From positions 2,232,001-2,296,000 of the forward strand of contig NC_012029.1 in the NCBI RefSeq assembly GCF_000022205.1: a stretch of 64,000 nucleotides of DNA. The letters are read 5' to 3'. Positions within the stretch are counted from its first letter, which is position 1; every line of letters starts with the position of its first letter. The notes below the pieces were generated by a model. The model made no database searches. It was not told the DNA's origin and worked only from the letters and a program-made list of their open reading frames with translations. Made by a program: the position numbers and the translations under genes. Source of the DNA: Halorubrum lacusprofundi ATCC 49239. Its GTDB lineage: Archaea > Halobacteriota > Halobacteria > Halobacteriales > Haloferacaceae. This document shows positions 8,924 to 16,805 of the stretch, one piece after another.

Positions 8924-10081
8924 ATGACCGATACACTCAGGCTCGCTACGCGCGGGTCGGATCTGGCCCTCCGACAGGCCGGAACCGTCCGCGACGCGCT
9001 GTCGAGCCGCCGACGCGACGTGGAACTCCGACGCGTCGAGACCCGCGGCGACCAGATCCCCGACGAGATGATCCACCGCCTCGGCAAGACGGGGGCGTTC
9101 GTGCGAGCACTCGACGAGGAGGTACTCGGCGGCGACGCCGACCTCGCTGTCCACTCGCTGAAGGACGTGCCCACCGAGGGGATGGACGACATGGTGATCG
9201 CCGGCGTTCCCGAGCGCGCGCCCTCCGGCGACGTGCTCGTCCACCCCGACGGCCTCGGCATCGAGGACCTCCCGTCCGGCTCCGTCGTCGGGACCGGATC
9301 GCTCCGACGAACCGCACAGATCAAGGCCGCGCGACCGGACCTCGTCGTCGAGCCGCTGCGGGGCAACGTCGACACCCGGGTCGAGAAGCTGCTCGCGCCC
9401 GACCTGCAGGCGGAACACGAGCGGCGGTTGATCGCGTCCGGCGAGGCGAGCGCGGCGACGGCGGAAGGAAGCGACGATGACGACGCGGACGACGAGAGCG
9501 CCGACGCCGACGAGATCGACGAGGAGTTCGATCGCACCGTCGAGGAGTGGTTCGACTCGCTCTCGGACCTCGAGCGCTCGGCGATGGAGCGGAAGGTCGA
9601 GACGGAGTACGACGCCATCGTCCTCGCGGAGGCGGGGCTCCGGCGTTCGGAGCTGTTCTACGAGGTGCCGACGACCAGACTCCCCCGCGAGGAGTTCGTC
9701 CCCGCGGCCGGACAGGGCGCCATCGCCGTCACCGCGACCGACCCGGACGTGATCGAGGACGTGCGCTCCGCGGTCGACCACCCGCGGACCCGGGTAGCCG
9801 TCACCGTCGAGCGCACGATTCTCGGCGAACTCAACGGCGGCTGCGTCGCTCCGATCGGCGTCTCGGCGCTCGTACAGGGCGAGCACGTCCACACCCGCGT
9901 TCGCGTGCTCTCGACCGACGGCACCGAAGAGGTGGCCGACACCCGAGACCTCCCGATCCGGTCGCACGCGAAGGCCGCCGAGGAGTTCGCGGCGGACTTG
10001 GCCGACCGAGGAGCCGCCGAACTGATCGAGGCGGCGCGCGAGGAGACCCGCGCCGATGAAGAGGCCGACACCGATGAGTGA
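8924..10081 (+). CDS. hemC: Hydroxymethylbilane synthase (porphobilinogen deaminase)
   Basis: Enzyme of 385 aa that joins four porphobilinogen units into hydroxymethylbilane for heme, siroheme and cobalamin. Visible family motifs are LATRGSDLALRQ at the start, AVHSLKDVPTE, GTGSLRRTAQ, RGNVDTRV, and NGGCVAPIG with the dipyrromethane-binding Cys. Bacterial homologues are about 310 aa. The extra length is an acidic insertion after the LLAPDLQ segment (SDDDDADDESADADEIDEE), a common halophile adaptation in this enzyme. First gene of an operon with cobA and hemD; its stop overlaps the cobA start by a few bases. Confidence 0.95.
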   Translation: MTDTLRLATRGSDLALRQAGTVRDALSSRRRDVELRRVETRGDQIPDEMIHRLGKTGAFVRALDEEVLGGDADLAVHSLKDVPTEGMDDMVIAGVPERAPSGDVLVHPDGLGIEDLPSGSVVGTGSLRRTAQIKAARPDLVVEPLRGNVDTRVEKLLAPDLQAEHERRLIASGEASAATAEGSDDDDADDESADADEIDEEFDRTVEEWFDSLSDLERSAMERKVETEYDAIVLAEAGLRRSELFYEVPTTRLPREEFVPAAGQGAIAVTATDPDVIEDVRSAVDHPRTRVAVTVERTILGELNGGCVAPIGVSALVQGEHVHTRVRVLSTDGTEEVADTRDLPIRSHAKAAEEFAADLADRGAAELIEAAREETRADEEADTDE

Positions 10082-10874
10082 GGGAGACGGCGCCGCGGGC
10101 GACGGTGTCGGTACGGTCTACCTCGTCGGTTCCGGTCCGGGCGACCCGGACCTGCTGACGGTGCGGGCCGCCAAACTGATCGAGTTGGCCGACGTGGTCC
10201 TCCACGACAAGCTCCCCGGCCCGGAGATCCTCGGACGGATTCCGGAGGCGAAGCGCGAAGACGTGGGGAAGCGCGCCGGCGGCGAGTGGACCCCGCAGGA
10301 GTACACGAACCGGCGGCTGGTCGAACTGGCGCGCGAGGGGAAGTCGGTCGTCCGCCTGAAAGGCGGCGACCCGTTCGTTTTCGGTCGCGGCGGCGAGGAG
10401 GCCGAACACCTCGCGGAGGCCGGGATCCCCTTCGAGATCGTTCCCGGCGTCACCTCCGCGATCGCGGGTCCCGCGGTCGCCGGAATTCCGGTGACGCACC
10501 GCGACCACGCCTCCTCCGTCTCCTTCGTCACGGGCCACGAAGACCCGACGAAGGAGGAGTCGGCGGTCGACTGGGACGCGCTCGCGGCCACCGGCGGCAC
10601 CATCGTCGTGTTGATGGGCGTCGGCAAGCTCCCGGCGTACACAGCCGAACTCCGCGACGCCGGCCTCGACGGTGACACTCCGGTCGCGCTGATCGAACGC
10701 GCGACGTGGCCCGACATGCGCGTCGCGACGGGCACGCTGGACACCATCGTCGAGGTCCGCGACGAGGCGGGGATCGAGCCGCCAGCGATCACCGTGATCG
10801 GCGACGTGGCCGCGACGCGCGAGCGGGTCGTCGAGTTCCTCGAAAACGACGATACGCAGGGTGACGACGAGTGA
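10074..10874 (+). CDS. cobA: Uroporphyrinogen-III C-methyltransferase
   Basis: SUMT of 266 aa. It transfers two methyl groups from SAM to uroporphyrinogen III, giving precorrin-2 for siroheme and cobalamin. Motifs: VYLVGSGPGDPDLLT near the N-terminus, LHDKLPG, VRLKGGDPFVFGRGGEE, and VPGVTSAIAGPA. The ATG at 10074 overlaps the hemC stop (ATGAGTGA), implying translational coupling; an ATG 18 bases upstream is less likely. Its own stop overlaps the hemD start. Placed between HemC and HemD, it uses the product of the two flanking enzymes. Confidence 0.95.
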   Translation: MSEGDGAAGDGVGTVYLVGSGPGDPDLLTVRAAKLIELADVVLHDKLPGPEILGRIPEAKREDVGKRAGGEWTPQEYTNRRLVELAREGKSVVRLKGGDPFVFGRGGEEAEHLAEAGIPFEIVPGVTSAIAGPAVAGIPVTHRDHASSVSFVTGHEDPTKEESAVDWDALAATGGTIVVLMGVGKLPAYTAELRDAGLDGDTPVALIERATWPDMRVATGTLDTIVEVRDEAGIEPPAITVIGDVAATRERVVEFLENDDTQGDDE

Positions 10875-11632
10875 GCGACGGCAACTCCAATACCCCCCGC
10901 GTCGCCGTCTTCCGCCCCGCCGACGAGCGGATCGAGGACGCGAAGGCGCTGTTGGCGTCGCTCGGTGCCGACCCGGTGGCCGACCCGATGCTCGCGGTCG
11001 AGCCAACGGACGCGACGCCCGAGGATGCGCCGTACGTCGTCCTCACGAGCAAGACGGGCGTCGAACTCGCCGCCGAGGCGGGCTGGGAGCCCGGCGACGC
11101 GACCCTCGTCGCCATCGGCCCTGCGACCGCCGAGGCGGCGCGGGCGGCGGGCTGGACCGTCGACCTCGTGCCGGACGAGTACACCTCCGCCGGGTTGGTG
11201 GCGGCGCTGGAGGATCGCGTCGACGGCGAACACGTCGAGGTAGCGCGCTCGGACCACGGGAGCGACGTGCTCTTAGCGGGGCTCCGTGAAGCCGGCGCGA
11301 CCGTGACCGAGACGGTGCTGTACCGGCTGACGCGCCCCTCGGACGCCGGCGAATCCGCGGCGATGGCCGCCGCGGGCGACCTCGACGCCGCCGCGTTCAC
11401 TTCGTCGCTCACGGTGACGCACTTCCTCGACGCCGCGGCGGAACGCGGGGTCCGCGAGGCGGCGATCGAAGGGTTGAACGACGCCGTCGTGGGCGTAATC
11501 GGGCCGCCGACGGCGGAGACCGCCGCAGACAGTGGGATCGACGTCGACGTGGTCCCCGACGACGCCGACTTCGAGGCGCTCGCGCGAGCCGTCGCCGACG
11601 CGGTCGTCGAACGCTCCTCGGCGAAGCGGTAG
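10871..11632 (+). CDS. hemD: Uroporphyrinogen-III synthase
   Basis: Protein of 253 aa, a fast-diverging family that cyclises hydroxymethylbilane with inversion of ring D. Supporting features are two similar alpha/beta halves, the N-terminal VAVFRPADER, VVLTSKTGVE, the ETVLYRLTRP connector between the domains, FTSSLTV and a late VIGPPTAETA block. The GTG start overlaps the cobA stop in a GTGA tetranucleotide, so the three genes read as one coupled operon. Confidence 0.92.
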   Translation: MSDGNSNTPRVAVFRPADERIEDAKALLASLGADPVADPMLAVEPTDATPEDAPYVVLTSKTGVELAAEAGWEPGDATLVAIGPATAEAARAAGWTVDLVPDEYTSAGLVAALEDRVDGEHVEVARSDHGSDVLLAGLREAGATVTETVLYRLTRPSDAGESAAMAAAGDLDAAAFTSSLTVTHFLDAAAERGVREAAIEGLNDAVVGVIGPPTAETAADSGIDVDVVPDDADFEALARAVADAVVERSSAKR

Positions 11633-11776
11633 GTTTCAGTACCGATACCGAGCCGGTTATCGGAGATCGTGTCCCGGAGATGCCGGGAAGTTCGAGATGA
11701 TGAGAGTGGTTTTCGTGCGACCTCGATCTCGCTTATTTCTGCTCTGAATATCATATCCGATATCTAGGTGCGTACG

Positions 11777-11785
11777 TTTATTAGC
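11777..11785 (+). promoter_or_regulatory. TATA-like box of the 11807 gene
   Basis: GTTTATTAG centred about 27 nt before the ATG at 11807, consistent with a leaderless mRNA and with that start choice. Confidence 0.5.
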
Positions 11786-11806
11786 CGACAGGTGAGAACG
11801 GTTAGC

Positions 11807-12205
11807 ATGGAACCGAGCGACCGATGGTCGATCCGAGTCGACGACGGGGTGCTCGTCGTCGAATTTCCACACGGGACGGGCCTCTCGCCGTCAGACAGCG
11901 AGGCGCTGCTCGACCGGTGGCGGACGCTCGCAGTCGAGCGGCGGATCGACGCCGTCGTGCTCGTCGTGCGGACGTCGCGCCCCTGCTCGGACGCCGGCCG
12001 ACAGATGCTTCGGCTCGCAGCGCAGGCCGCCGCCGCCCGCGGCGTCGGGCGGTTCGCGGTGGTCGCGGAGCGTCCCAAGCGGCGATACCTCGAACGGACG
12101 ATGGACGTCAAGGGGATCGACGCCGAGCCGTTCAACGACGCCGCGACCGCAGTTCGATGGGCGAAGTGCCCATCGGAGCCGACCGCGTCCGTCGTCACCG
12201 AGTGA
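11807..12205 (+). CDS. Small haloarchaeal protein, possibly STAS-like
   Basis: Protein of 132 aa that I do not recognise with certainty. The pattern of alternating strands and helices (GVLVVEFPHG, IDAVVLVVRTSRP, GRFAVVAERPKRRYL) resembles a STAS/SpoIIAA-like alpha/beta fold, but no diagnostic residue settles this. There is no signal peptide or membrane segment. It stands alone between hemD and the convergent glmM gene. The ATG fits a TATA-like box 27 nt upstream; an earlier GTG at 11768 would start inside the promoter. Confidence 0.6.
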   Translation: MEPSDRWSIRVDDGVLVVEFPHGTGLSPSDSEALLDRWRTLAVERRIDAVVLVVRTSRPCSDAGRQMLRLAAQAAAARGVGRFAVVAERPKRRYLERTMDVKGIDAEPFNDAATAVRWAKCPSEPTASVVTE

Positions 12206-12255
12206 ATCGGCGTCGCTGACAGCGTTATAACCAACAGCCGTGAGCAGCAGCCGCG

Positions 12256-13617
12256 CTACCGTCCGCTCTCGACTGCGACGTACATGTCTGTCGCCAGCCG
12301 CTCGGCGCGGTCGGCGTCGGCGGACTCGGCGTAGATCCGGATCTTCGGTTCGGTGCCGGAGGGGCGCACGAGCACCCACGCGTCCCCGTAGTCGAGACGG
12401 TAGCCGTCGGTGGTGTTCGGCTCCGCGTCCGCGGTCTCAACGTAAGCTCGCGCGGCTGACAGCATCTCGTCGCGCTCGTCGTCGTCCGCGTACTCGACGT
12501 TGCGCCGCACGAAGTGGTAGTCGGCGTAGGGGGCAACCACCTCGCTGACCGGGTCGCTGGCGGCCGCGAGCAGCTCAAGGAAGCGCGCGCCGATGTACGC
12601 ACCGTCGCGCGAGAGCCGATACGGCGGGAAGAACACCCCGCCGTTCCCTTCGCCGGCGATGGGGACGTTCGTCCCCTCGTCGTGGAGGTCGCGCGTTCGC
12701 GTGATGATGTTCGTCGCTCCGATGGGGGTCAGCTCCAAGTCAGCATCGTTGGCGTTGCAGACATCGACGAGCCGCTGGGAGACGTTCACCGCGCTGACGA
12801 CGGCATCACCGGGTTCGAGGCAGGCGTCTGCCATCACTGCGAACGAGGTGTCACCGTCGACGAACTCCCCGTTCTCGTCGACGAACACCGCTCGGTCCGC
12901 GTCGCCGTCGTGGGCGATCCCCACGTCGGCGTCGGTGGTCGCGACGAGCCGTTGAAGGTCGTCGAGGTTCTCCGGGACCGGCTCCGAATCCCGGCCGGGG
13001 AAGTGACCGTCCGGTGTCGCGTTCACGGTCAGCACCTCACAGCCGAGCTCTCGGTAGATCCGCGGCGACGACACTGACGCCGCGCCGTGGCCGGGGTCGA
13101 CCGCGACCGTGAGGTTCGCGTCGGCGATCGCCTCGCGGTCGACCGCGTCGAGCAGCTGGTCGACGTAGTCGTCGACGGCGCACTCGACGCGGGTTGTAGC
13201 GCCCGCGTTCCGCCAGTCGGCGTGGTCGTACTCGTCGTCGAGGACGCGACGTTCGACGCGTTCGAGCACGTCGACCGACAGCTCCACGCCGTCGTCGCCG
13301 ACGAGCTTGATCCCGTTGAACTCCGGCGGGTTGTGCGAGGCCGTGACGAGGACACAGGGAATGCCGGCCGACTCGCAGTAGTTGCCGACCGCTGGCGTCG
13401 GGACGACGCCGAGCCGGTCGACGTCGCAGCCGACCGCGGCCAGCCCGCTCGCAGCGGCGTTGGCGAACAGCTCGCCGGTGGTACGGGTGTCGCGGGCGAC
13501 GGCGACCCGGTCGGCGTCCCAGGTCGTGCCGGCGGCCTTCGCGATTCCGAGGACGAGTTCCGGCGTGAGATACCGGAGCGCGACCCCGCGAATGCCGCTA
13601 GATCCGAACAGCTCCAT
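12256..13617 (-). CDS. glmM: Phosphoglucosamine mutase/phosphomannomutase
   Basis: Alpha-D-phosphohexomutase of 453 aa. The active-site phosphoserine loop is TASHNPPEFNG, the N-terminal motif is FGSSGIRG, the metal-binding loop is HDGDADRAV, the sugar-binding loop is GEGNGGVFF, and the C-terminal phosphate-binding loop is RPSGTEPKIR. All four catalytic segments are intact. The enzyme interconverts hexosamine or hexose 6- and 1-phosphates for nucleotide-sugar synthesis, which haloarchaea need for glycosylation. Single gene; start at MELFGSSGIRG. Confidence 0.93.
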   Translation of the reverse strand: MELFGSSGIRGVALRYLTPELVLGIAKAAGTTWDADRVAVARDTRTTGELFANAAASGLAAVGCDVDRLGVVPTPAVGNYCESAGIPCVLVTASHNPPEFNGIKLVGDDGVELSVDVLERVERRVLDDEYDHADWRNAGATTRVECAVDDYVDQLLDAVDREAIADANLTVAVDPGHGAASVSSPRIYRELGCEVLTVNATPDGHFPGRDSEPVPENLDDLQRLVATTDADVGIAHDGDADRAVFVDENGEFVDGDTSFAVMADACLEPGDAVVSAVNVSQRLVDVCNANDADLELTPIGATNIITRTRDLHDEGTNVPIAGEGNGGVFFPPYRLSRDGAYIGARFLELLAAASDPVSEVVAPYADYHFVRRNVEYADDDERDEMLSAARAYVETADAEPNTTDGYRLDYGDAWVLVRPSGTEPKIRIYAESADADRAERLATDMYVAVESGR

Positions 13618-13734
13618 GAGCGATCATGCGCCGGCCGACGGGAAAGCGGTTCCGAACCGGGGCGGGCGGGATGCATGCTGACACGGGCGGAGCCGACGCG
13701 TGCGGTTCAAACCGGCCGCACCCCAACGGGTCGC

Positions 13735-14337
13735 ATGGAGCGCACGCGACGTGATCTGTTGGCGACGAGCGCGGCGACCCTCACGGCCGCCGGCTCGGTC
13801 GGGGTCGCGGGGTGTCTCGACTTCGCCGCGGGCGACGGCCCGCAGGGCCCCGAGGGGGTCCCAGAGACCCTGACCTGCGAGGACGACTCGTTCGTCCGGC
13901 TGACAGCCCCCTTCGACGAACCGGTCGAGGGGACTATCGTCGACGCCGCCGGGACGCGGTTCGAACTGGCGACGGAGGGGAACGCCGAGACGTACGGCCA
14001 GTCGATGCGGCTCGTGTTCCGCAACACCGGCGACGAGCCGGCGACGGTCCTCGGCAAACACGCCTACTCGCTCCAGCGCGAGACGGGCGAGGGGTGGCTC
14101 GACATCCGCGGGTCGCCCGCGGGCGAGGCAGTCGAGCTTCCTCAAGCCGAGGAGACGTTCGACGCGGGCAGCGCGTACATCTGGTCGATCGACCTCGAAG
14201 AGGCGGCGATCGCGTCGGCGGTCCCCGATCGGGATCTGGCGGTGTGCCCGCCGCTCGGGGCCGGTACGTACCGGTTCGTCTACTGGGGGATCCCGGACGG
14301 CCCGCCGCTGGGTGCCAAGTTCAAGCTGGTCGGGTAA
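13735..14337 (+). CDS. Tat-exported lipoprotein, haloarchaeal
   Basis: Protein of 200 aa. The N-terminus RTRRDLLATSAATLTAAG then VAGC is a twin-arginine signal with a lipobox, so it is predicted to be exported folded and anchored by lipid at Cys. The mature part is a beta-rich domain with FRNTGDEPATVLGKHAY and a C-terminal GTYRFVYWG block. The same block (RYRFVFFG) ends the larger lipoprotein encoded at 26887-28044, so the two share a domain. Function unknown. It faces glmM across a 117-base divergent promoter region. Confidence 0.8.
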   Translation: MERTRRDLLATSAATLTAAGSVGVAGCLDFAAGDGPQGPEGVPETLTCEDDSFVRLTAPFDEPVEGTIVDAAGTRFELATEGNAETYGQSMRLVFRNTGDEPATVLGKHAYSLQRETGEGWLDIRGSPAGEAVELPQAEETFDAGSAYIWSIDLEEAAIASAVPDRDLAVCPPLGAGTYRFVYWGIPDGPPLGAKFKLVG

Positions 14338-14361
14338 TCCGATGAAAAAGCGACGAGCCTT

Positions 14362-14970
14362 CTAGAACGCGGTCCATTCGGAGGGCTTCCCGACCCGGCC
14401 GCGGACGCGGAACTCTCGGTCGTCTCCCTCGACGCGGGTCTCGACGACCACGTCGAACGGCTCGTGGAGGGTATTGACCACCTGCTCGTCGTGGGCGGCC
14501 GAGTTGACCACGCCGACGAACGGCCATCCCTCCCCGGACGTCTGGGAGGTCATGACGCGAGTGAACCGGTAGATCCGCTCCGGATCCCAGTACATCAATA
14601 GCTGGGACAGCGAGTAGACGCCGACGGCGCGGTCGCGGCCGGCCGAGGACTCGACGACGTCGGTGAACTTGATCCCGATATCGGTAAGGTTGCCAGCGCT
14701 GGCGACGTACTTCGTCGTCGGCGTGTCGTCGCGTTTATCGCCCTGCTCGTGGGTGATGCAGTCGATGACGATCACGTCGTCGCCGTCACGGCCGGTGATC
14801 GTCTCGTAATCCTGTCGGATCTTCTCCGCGGTACGGCCGGTAGAGATGACGACCGGCCCGGTCGACCACTCGGCGAGCAGTCGGTTGAACAGATCATACT
14901 TCCCGCTCATCGGCGGCCCGGTGACGAGCACGCTGTCGGCGTCGCGGACAGCGTCGGGAAGTACGGTCAT
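14362..14970 (-). CDS. RecA/RAD55-superfamily ATPase, haloarchaeal (DUF7504-like)
   Basis: Protein of 202 aa with a Walker A-like loop GPPMSGKYDL and a Walker B-like strand VIVIDCITHE. The overall layout (VVISTGRTAEKI, SSAGRDRAVGVYSLSQLLMY, a late FVGVVNSAAHD strand) is that of KaiC/RAD55-like P-loop proteins without a DNA-binding module. I believe haloarchaeal databases call this family DUF7504 or 'HTR-like'. It is the last gene of a minus-strand run cheW, KaiC-like ATPase, small protein, this gene, which suggests a role linked to taxis or motility control. Confidence 0.7.
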   Translation of the reverse strand: MTVLPDAVRDADSVLVTGPPMSGKYDLFNRLLAEWSTGPVVISTGRTAEKIRQDYETITGRDGDDVIVIDCITHEQGDKRDDTPTTKYVASAGNLTDIGIKFTDVVESSAGRDRAVGVYSLSQLLMYWDPERIYRFTRVMTSQTSGEGWPFVGVVNSAAHDEQVVNTLHEPFDVVVETRVEGDDREFRVRGRVGKPSEWTAF

Positions 14971-15013
14971 GTGTCTGGCTTGAGAGGGTATCGGGTAAAA
15001 CCCTTCCGAGGGG

Positions 15014-15400
15014 TCACTTCCGGAGCATCGACGGGAGGTCGAGCGACGACGGGGGGCCCTCGCGGGGGCGCCTCGTGAGTGTCAGTTCCGTTATCGCTCC
15101 GGGGAGGGCGGCCGATACGGGCGATCCTCGGGGAGAGCCAGCGCCGTCGACGAGTTGGTCCCAGACCGCCTCGGCGTCGGCGGCCTCGGTGGTGGCTTCG
15201 AGCGCCTTGGTCCGCCCCTCGTCGTACGCGAGTTCGATCAGGCTCCGGTCGTACGCGTTCCCGAAGGCGTCGAGGACGCGGTCGAGTTCTGCCGGCCGCT
15301 CGCTGCCGACGCCGTCGGCGACGCCGAGCGCGAACGCGCGCTCGACCGCCTCCTCGCGGGTAAGCTCGTCCCACTCCGTGCCGAAGGTCCGGTCGTACAT
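15014..15400 (-). CDS. Small unknown protein in the cheW-ATPase operon
   Basis: Protein of 128 aa, mostly helical and acidic (LTREEAVERAFALGVADGVG, YDRSLIELAYDEGRTKALEA), with a basic C-terminal tail. No known motif is visible. Its ATG shares one base with the stop of the KaiC-like gene (TGATG), so it is translationally coupled to it, and the second ATPase gene follows 43 bases later. Position between two ATPases suggests a partner or adaptor; that is inference only. Confidence 0.65.
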   Translation of the reverse strand: MYDRTFGTEWDELTREEAVERAFALGVADGVGSERPAELDRVLDAFGNAYDRSLIELAYDEGRTKALEATTEAADAEAVWDQLVDGAGSPRGSPVSAALPGAITELTLTRRPREGPPSSLDLPSMLRK

Positions 15401-16095
15401 CAGTGGCTCACCGTCGCGGCCGAGCCGACCCGAAGCCCGCCGTCGGTGAACTCGATACCCTGAATATCGGTGTCGACATCGGTTCCGCGCATCTTCAGCA
15501 CCTGGATCCCGCGCTGCATCCCGCCGTCTTCGAGGTAGTTGTGCATGAAGACGACGCCGTGCGCGAGGTAGTGCTCCTCCGAGTAGGCGCTCGGGTCGGT
15601 CATCTCCGAGATGAGCAGGGTGGTCGCGTCGGTCCGCTTCAGGGAGGAGAGCAGCTGGATCATCGTGTCCTCGTCGTCGTCGAGCAGGAACCGCAACAGC
15701 ATGGTGGAGTCGAAGACGACCCGGTCGATATCGCGGGAGTTGATGAAGCCGGTGAGCCGGTTCGTCACGCCGGAGTGGTCCCGCCGTTCGCCCGGCAAGC
15801 CGAAGAACCGCCGGCCGTCCGAGGAGAAGGAGTCGAGGAAGGTGATCCGGTCGCTGTCGAGCGCGCGGTCGAACCCGAAGTCGTACCCGCCCATGTCGCG
15901 ACGGATCCCCTCCTTCGTCTCGTGCATGCTGACGTACAGCACGTCTTCACCGTTGCGGGCGCCCTGCGCGGCGAACTGCGAGCAGAACGTCGTTTTCCCG
16001 CTGCCGGGGGGGCCGCTGACAACGTACAGGCGATTCTCCGGGAAGCCGCCGTCGACGAGAGCGTCGAACCCGGGAACGCCGCTTGAGGCGCGCAT
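15400..16095 (-). CDS. KaiC/RAD55-like ATPase linked to taxis genes
   Basis: Protein of 231 aa with the start of a KaiC domain: SSGVPGFDALVDGGFPEN, Walker A GPPGSGKTTF, and Walker B-like IDRVVFDSTMLLRF. The segment YVSMHETKEGIRRDM matches the KaiC-domain pattern after the P-loop. Haloarchaeal single-domain KaiC-like proteins have been tied to motility control (the Cir proteins of Haloferax). Linkage here to cheW supports a similar role but does not prove it. A CTTATCTG box at 16117-16124 is placed for leaderless transcription of this gene, apart from cheW, and an 18-bp inverted repeat lies just upstream. Confidence 0.8.
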   Translation of the reverse strand: MRASSGVPGFDALVDGGFPENRLYVVSGPPGSGKTTFCSQFAAQGARNGEDVLYVSMHETKEGIRRDMGGYDFGFDRALDSDRITFLDSFSSDGRRFFGLPGERRDHSGVTNRLTGFINSRDIDRVVFDSTMLLRFLLDDDEDTMIQLLSSLKRTDATTLLISEMTDPSAYSEEHYLAHGVVFMHNYLEDGGMQRGIQVLKMRGTDVDTDIQGIEFTDGGLRVGSAATVSH

Positions 16096-16116
16096 ACCGA
16101 TCGACTTGTCGGTAAT

Positions 16117-16124
16117 CAGATAAG
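16117..16124 (-). promoter_or_regulatory. TATA-like box of the KaiC-like gene
   Basis: On the minus strand CTTATCTG, centred about 26 nt before the ATG at 16095. It gives the ATPase genes a promoter of their own downstream of cheW. Confidence 0.5.
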
Positions 16125-16136
16125 GGTTGCCTCCCG

Positions 16137-16154
16137 GTTCTCACGGGTGAGAAC
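16137..16154. promoter_or_regulatory. 18-bp perfect inverted repeat, likely operator
   Basis: Eight-base arms GTTCTCAC and GTGAGAAC separated by GG. It lies 12 bases upstream of the TATA-like box of the KaiC-like gene, where archaeal activators or repressors bind. No T-run follows on either strand, so an operator is preferred over a cheW terminator. Confidence 0.55.
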
Positions 16155-16217
16155 GATCGCGAACGATTTCGAGACGGCACGCGAGCGACCGATGGCCGGC
16201 CGCCGGCGACCGACGCG

Positions 16218-16703
16218 CTACGCTTCGGCCTCTTCGCCCTCTGCGCCGAGCTCGGCGGCGTCGAGATCTCCGATCTCCTCGACATCGGGGGAGACCCAGA
16301 CCACGAAGCGGTCGTCGGACTTGACGATCCCGTTTACCCCCTTGTCGTCGACGGTCGTCGCCTGATCGACGTCTTCCGGAGCCACATCGCGGACCTGGAA
16401 CACCTCGTCGACCATCCAGCCGACGGTGCCGCCCTCGTCGATCTCGTCGTCGTCGAACACGACGATCCGCTCGCGGGGGCCCTCCTCATCGATCGCGAAG
16501 AGCGTCTTCGGGTCGACGATCGTCGTCGTGCGTCCTCGCAGGTCCATCACACCCTCGACGTGGTCGGGGGAGTTGGGAATGCGCGTGAGTTCGCCGGCGT
16601 CGACGATCTCGTCGATGACCCCAATATCCAGACAGTACGTCCCGTCGCCCAGCCCGAACTCCAGTACCTTCGTGGGTTCGGCGTCCGTCTCGATGGCTGC
16701 CAT
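16218..16703 (-). CDS. cheW: Chemotaxis adaptor CheW
   Basis: CheW-domain protein of 161 aa that links taxis transducers to the CheA kinase at the inner face of the membrane. Typical segments are VLEFGLGDGTYCLDIGVIDE, RIPNSPDHVEGVMDLRGRT and VGWMVDEVFQV. The acidic C-terminus (ELGAEGEEAEA) is halophile-like. The start MAAIETDAEP is supported by a TATA-like TTATTGG about 27 nt upstream. It is transcribed away from cheB-cheA-cheR across a 102-base divergent promoter and heads the minus-strand run with two RecA-like ATPases. Confidence 0.93.
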   Translation of the reverse strand: MAAIETDAEPTKVLEFGLGDGTYCLDIGVIDEIVDAGELTRIPNSPDHVEGVMDLRGRTTTIVDPKTLFAIDEEGPRERIVVFDDDEIDEGGTVGWMVDEVFQVRDVAPEDVDQATTVDDKGVNGIVKSDDRFVVWVSPDVEEIGDLDAAELGAEGEEAEA

Positions 16704-16740
16704 GAGAACCTCTGCGGCGAAGATACCAATAACCGTGTCC

Positions 16741-16754
16741 CCTGAATTATCAGG
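16741..16754. promoter_or_regulatory. Inverted repeat in the cheW/cheB divergent promoter
   Basis: CCTGA and TCAGG arms around ATTA, roughly midway between the cheW and cheB start codons. It could coordinate the two operons; short arms keep confidence low. Confidence 0.35.
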
Positions 16755-16774
16755 TGTGATTACCGGGTCCGTGG

Positions 16775-16780
16775 ATTTAT
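16775..16780 (+). promoter_or_regulatory. TATA-like box of the cheB operon
   Basis: ATTTAT centred about 28 nt before the cheB ATG at 16806, typical for a leaderless haloarchaeal transcript. Confidence 0.5.
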
Positions 16781-16805
16781 GCTGATTCTGGGCCCGCTTC
16801 CGCAC

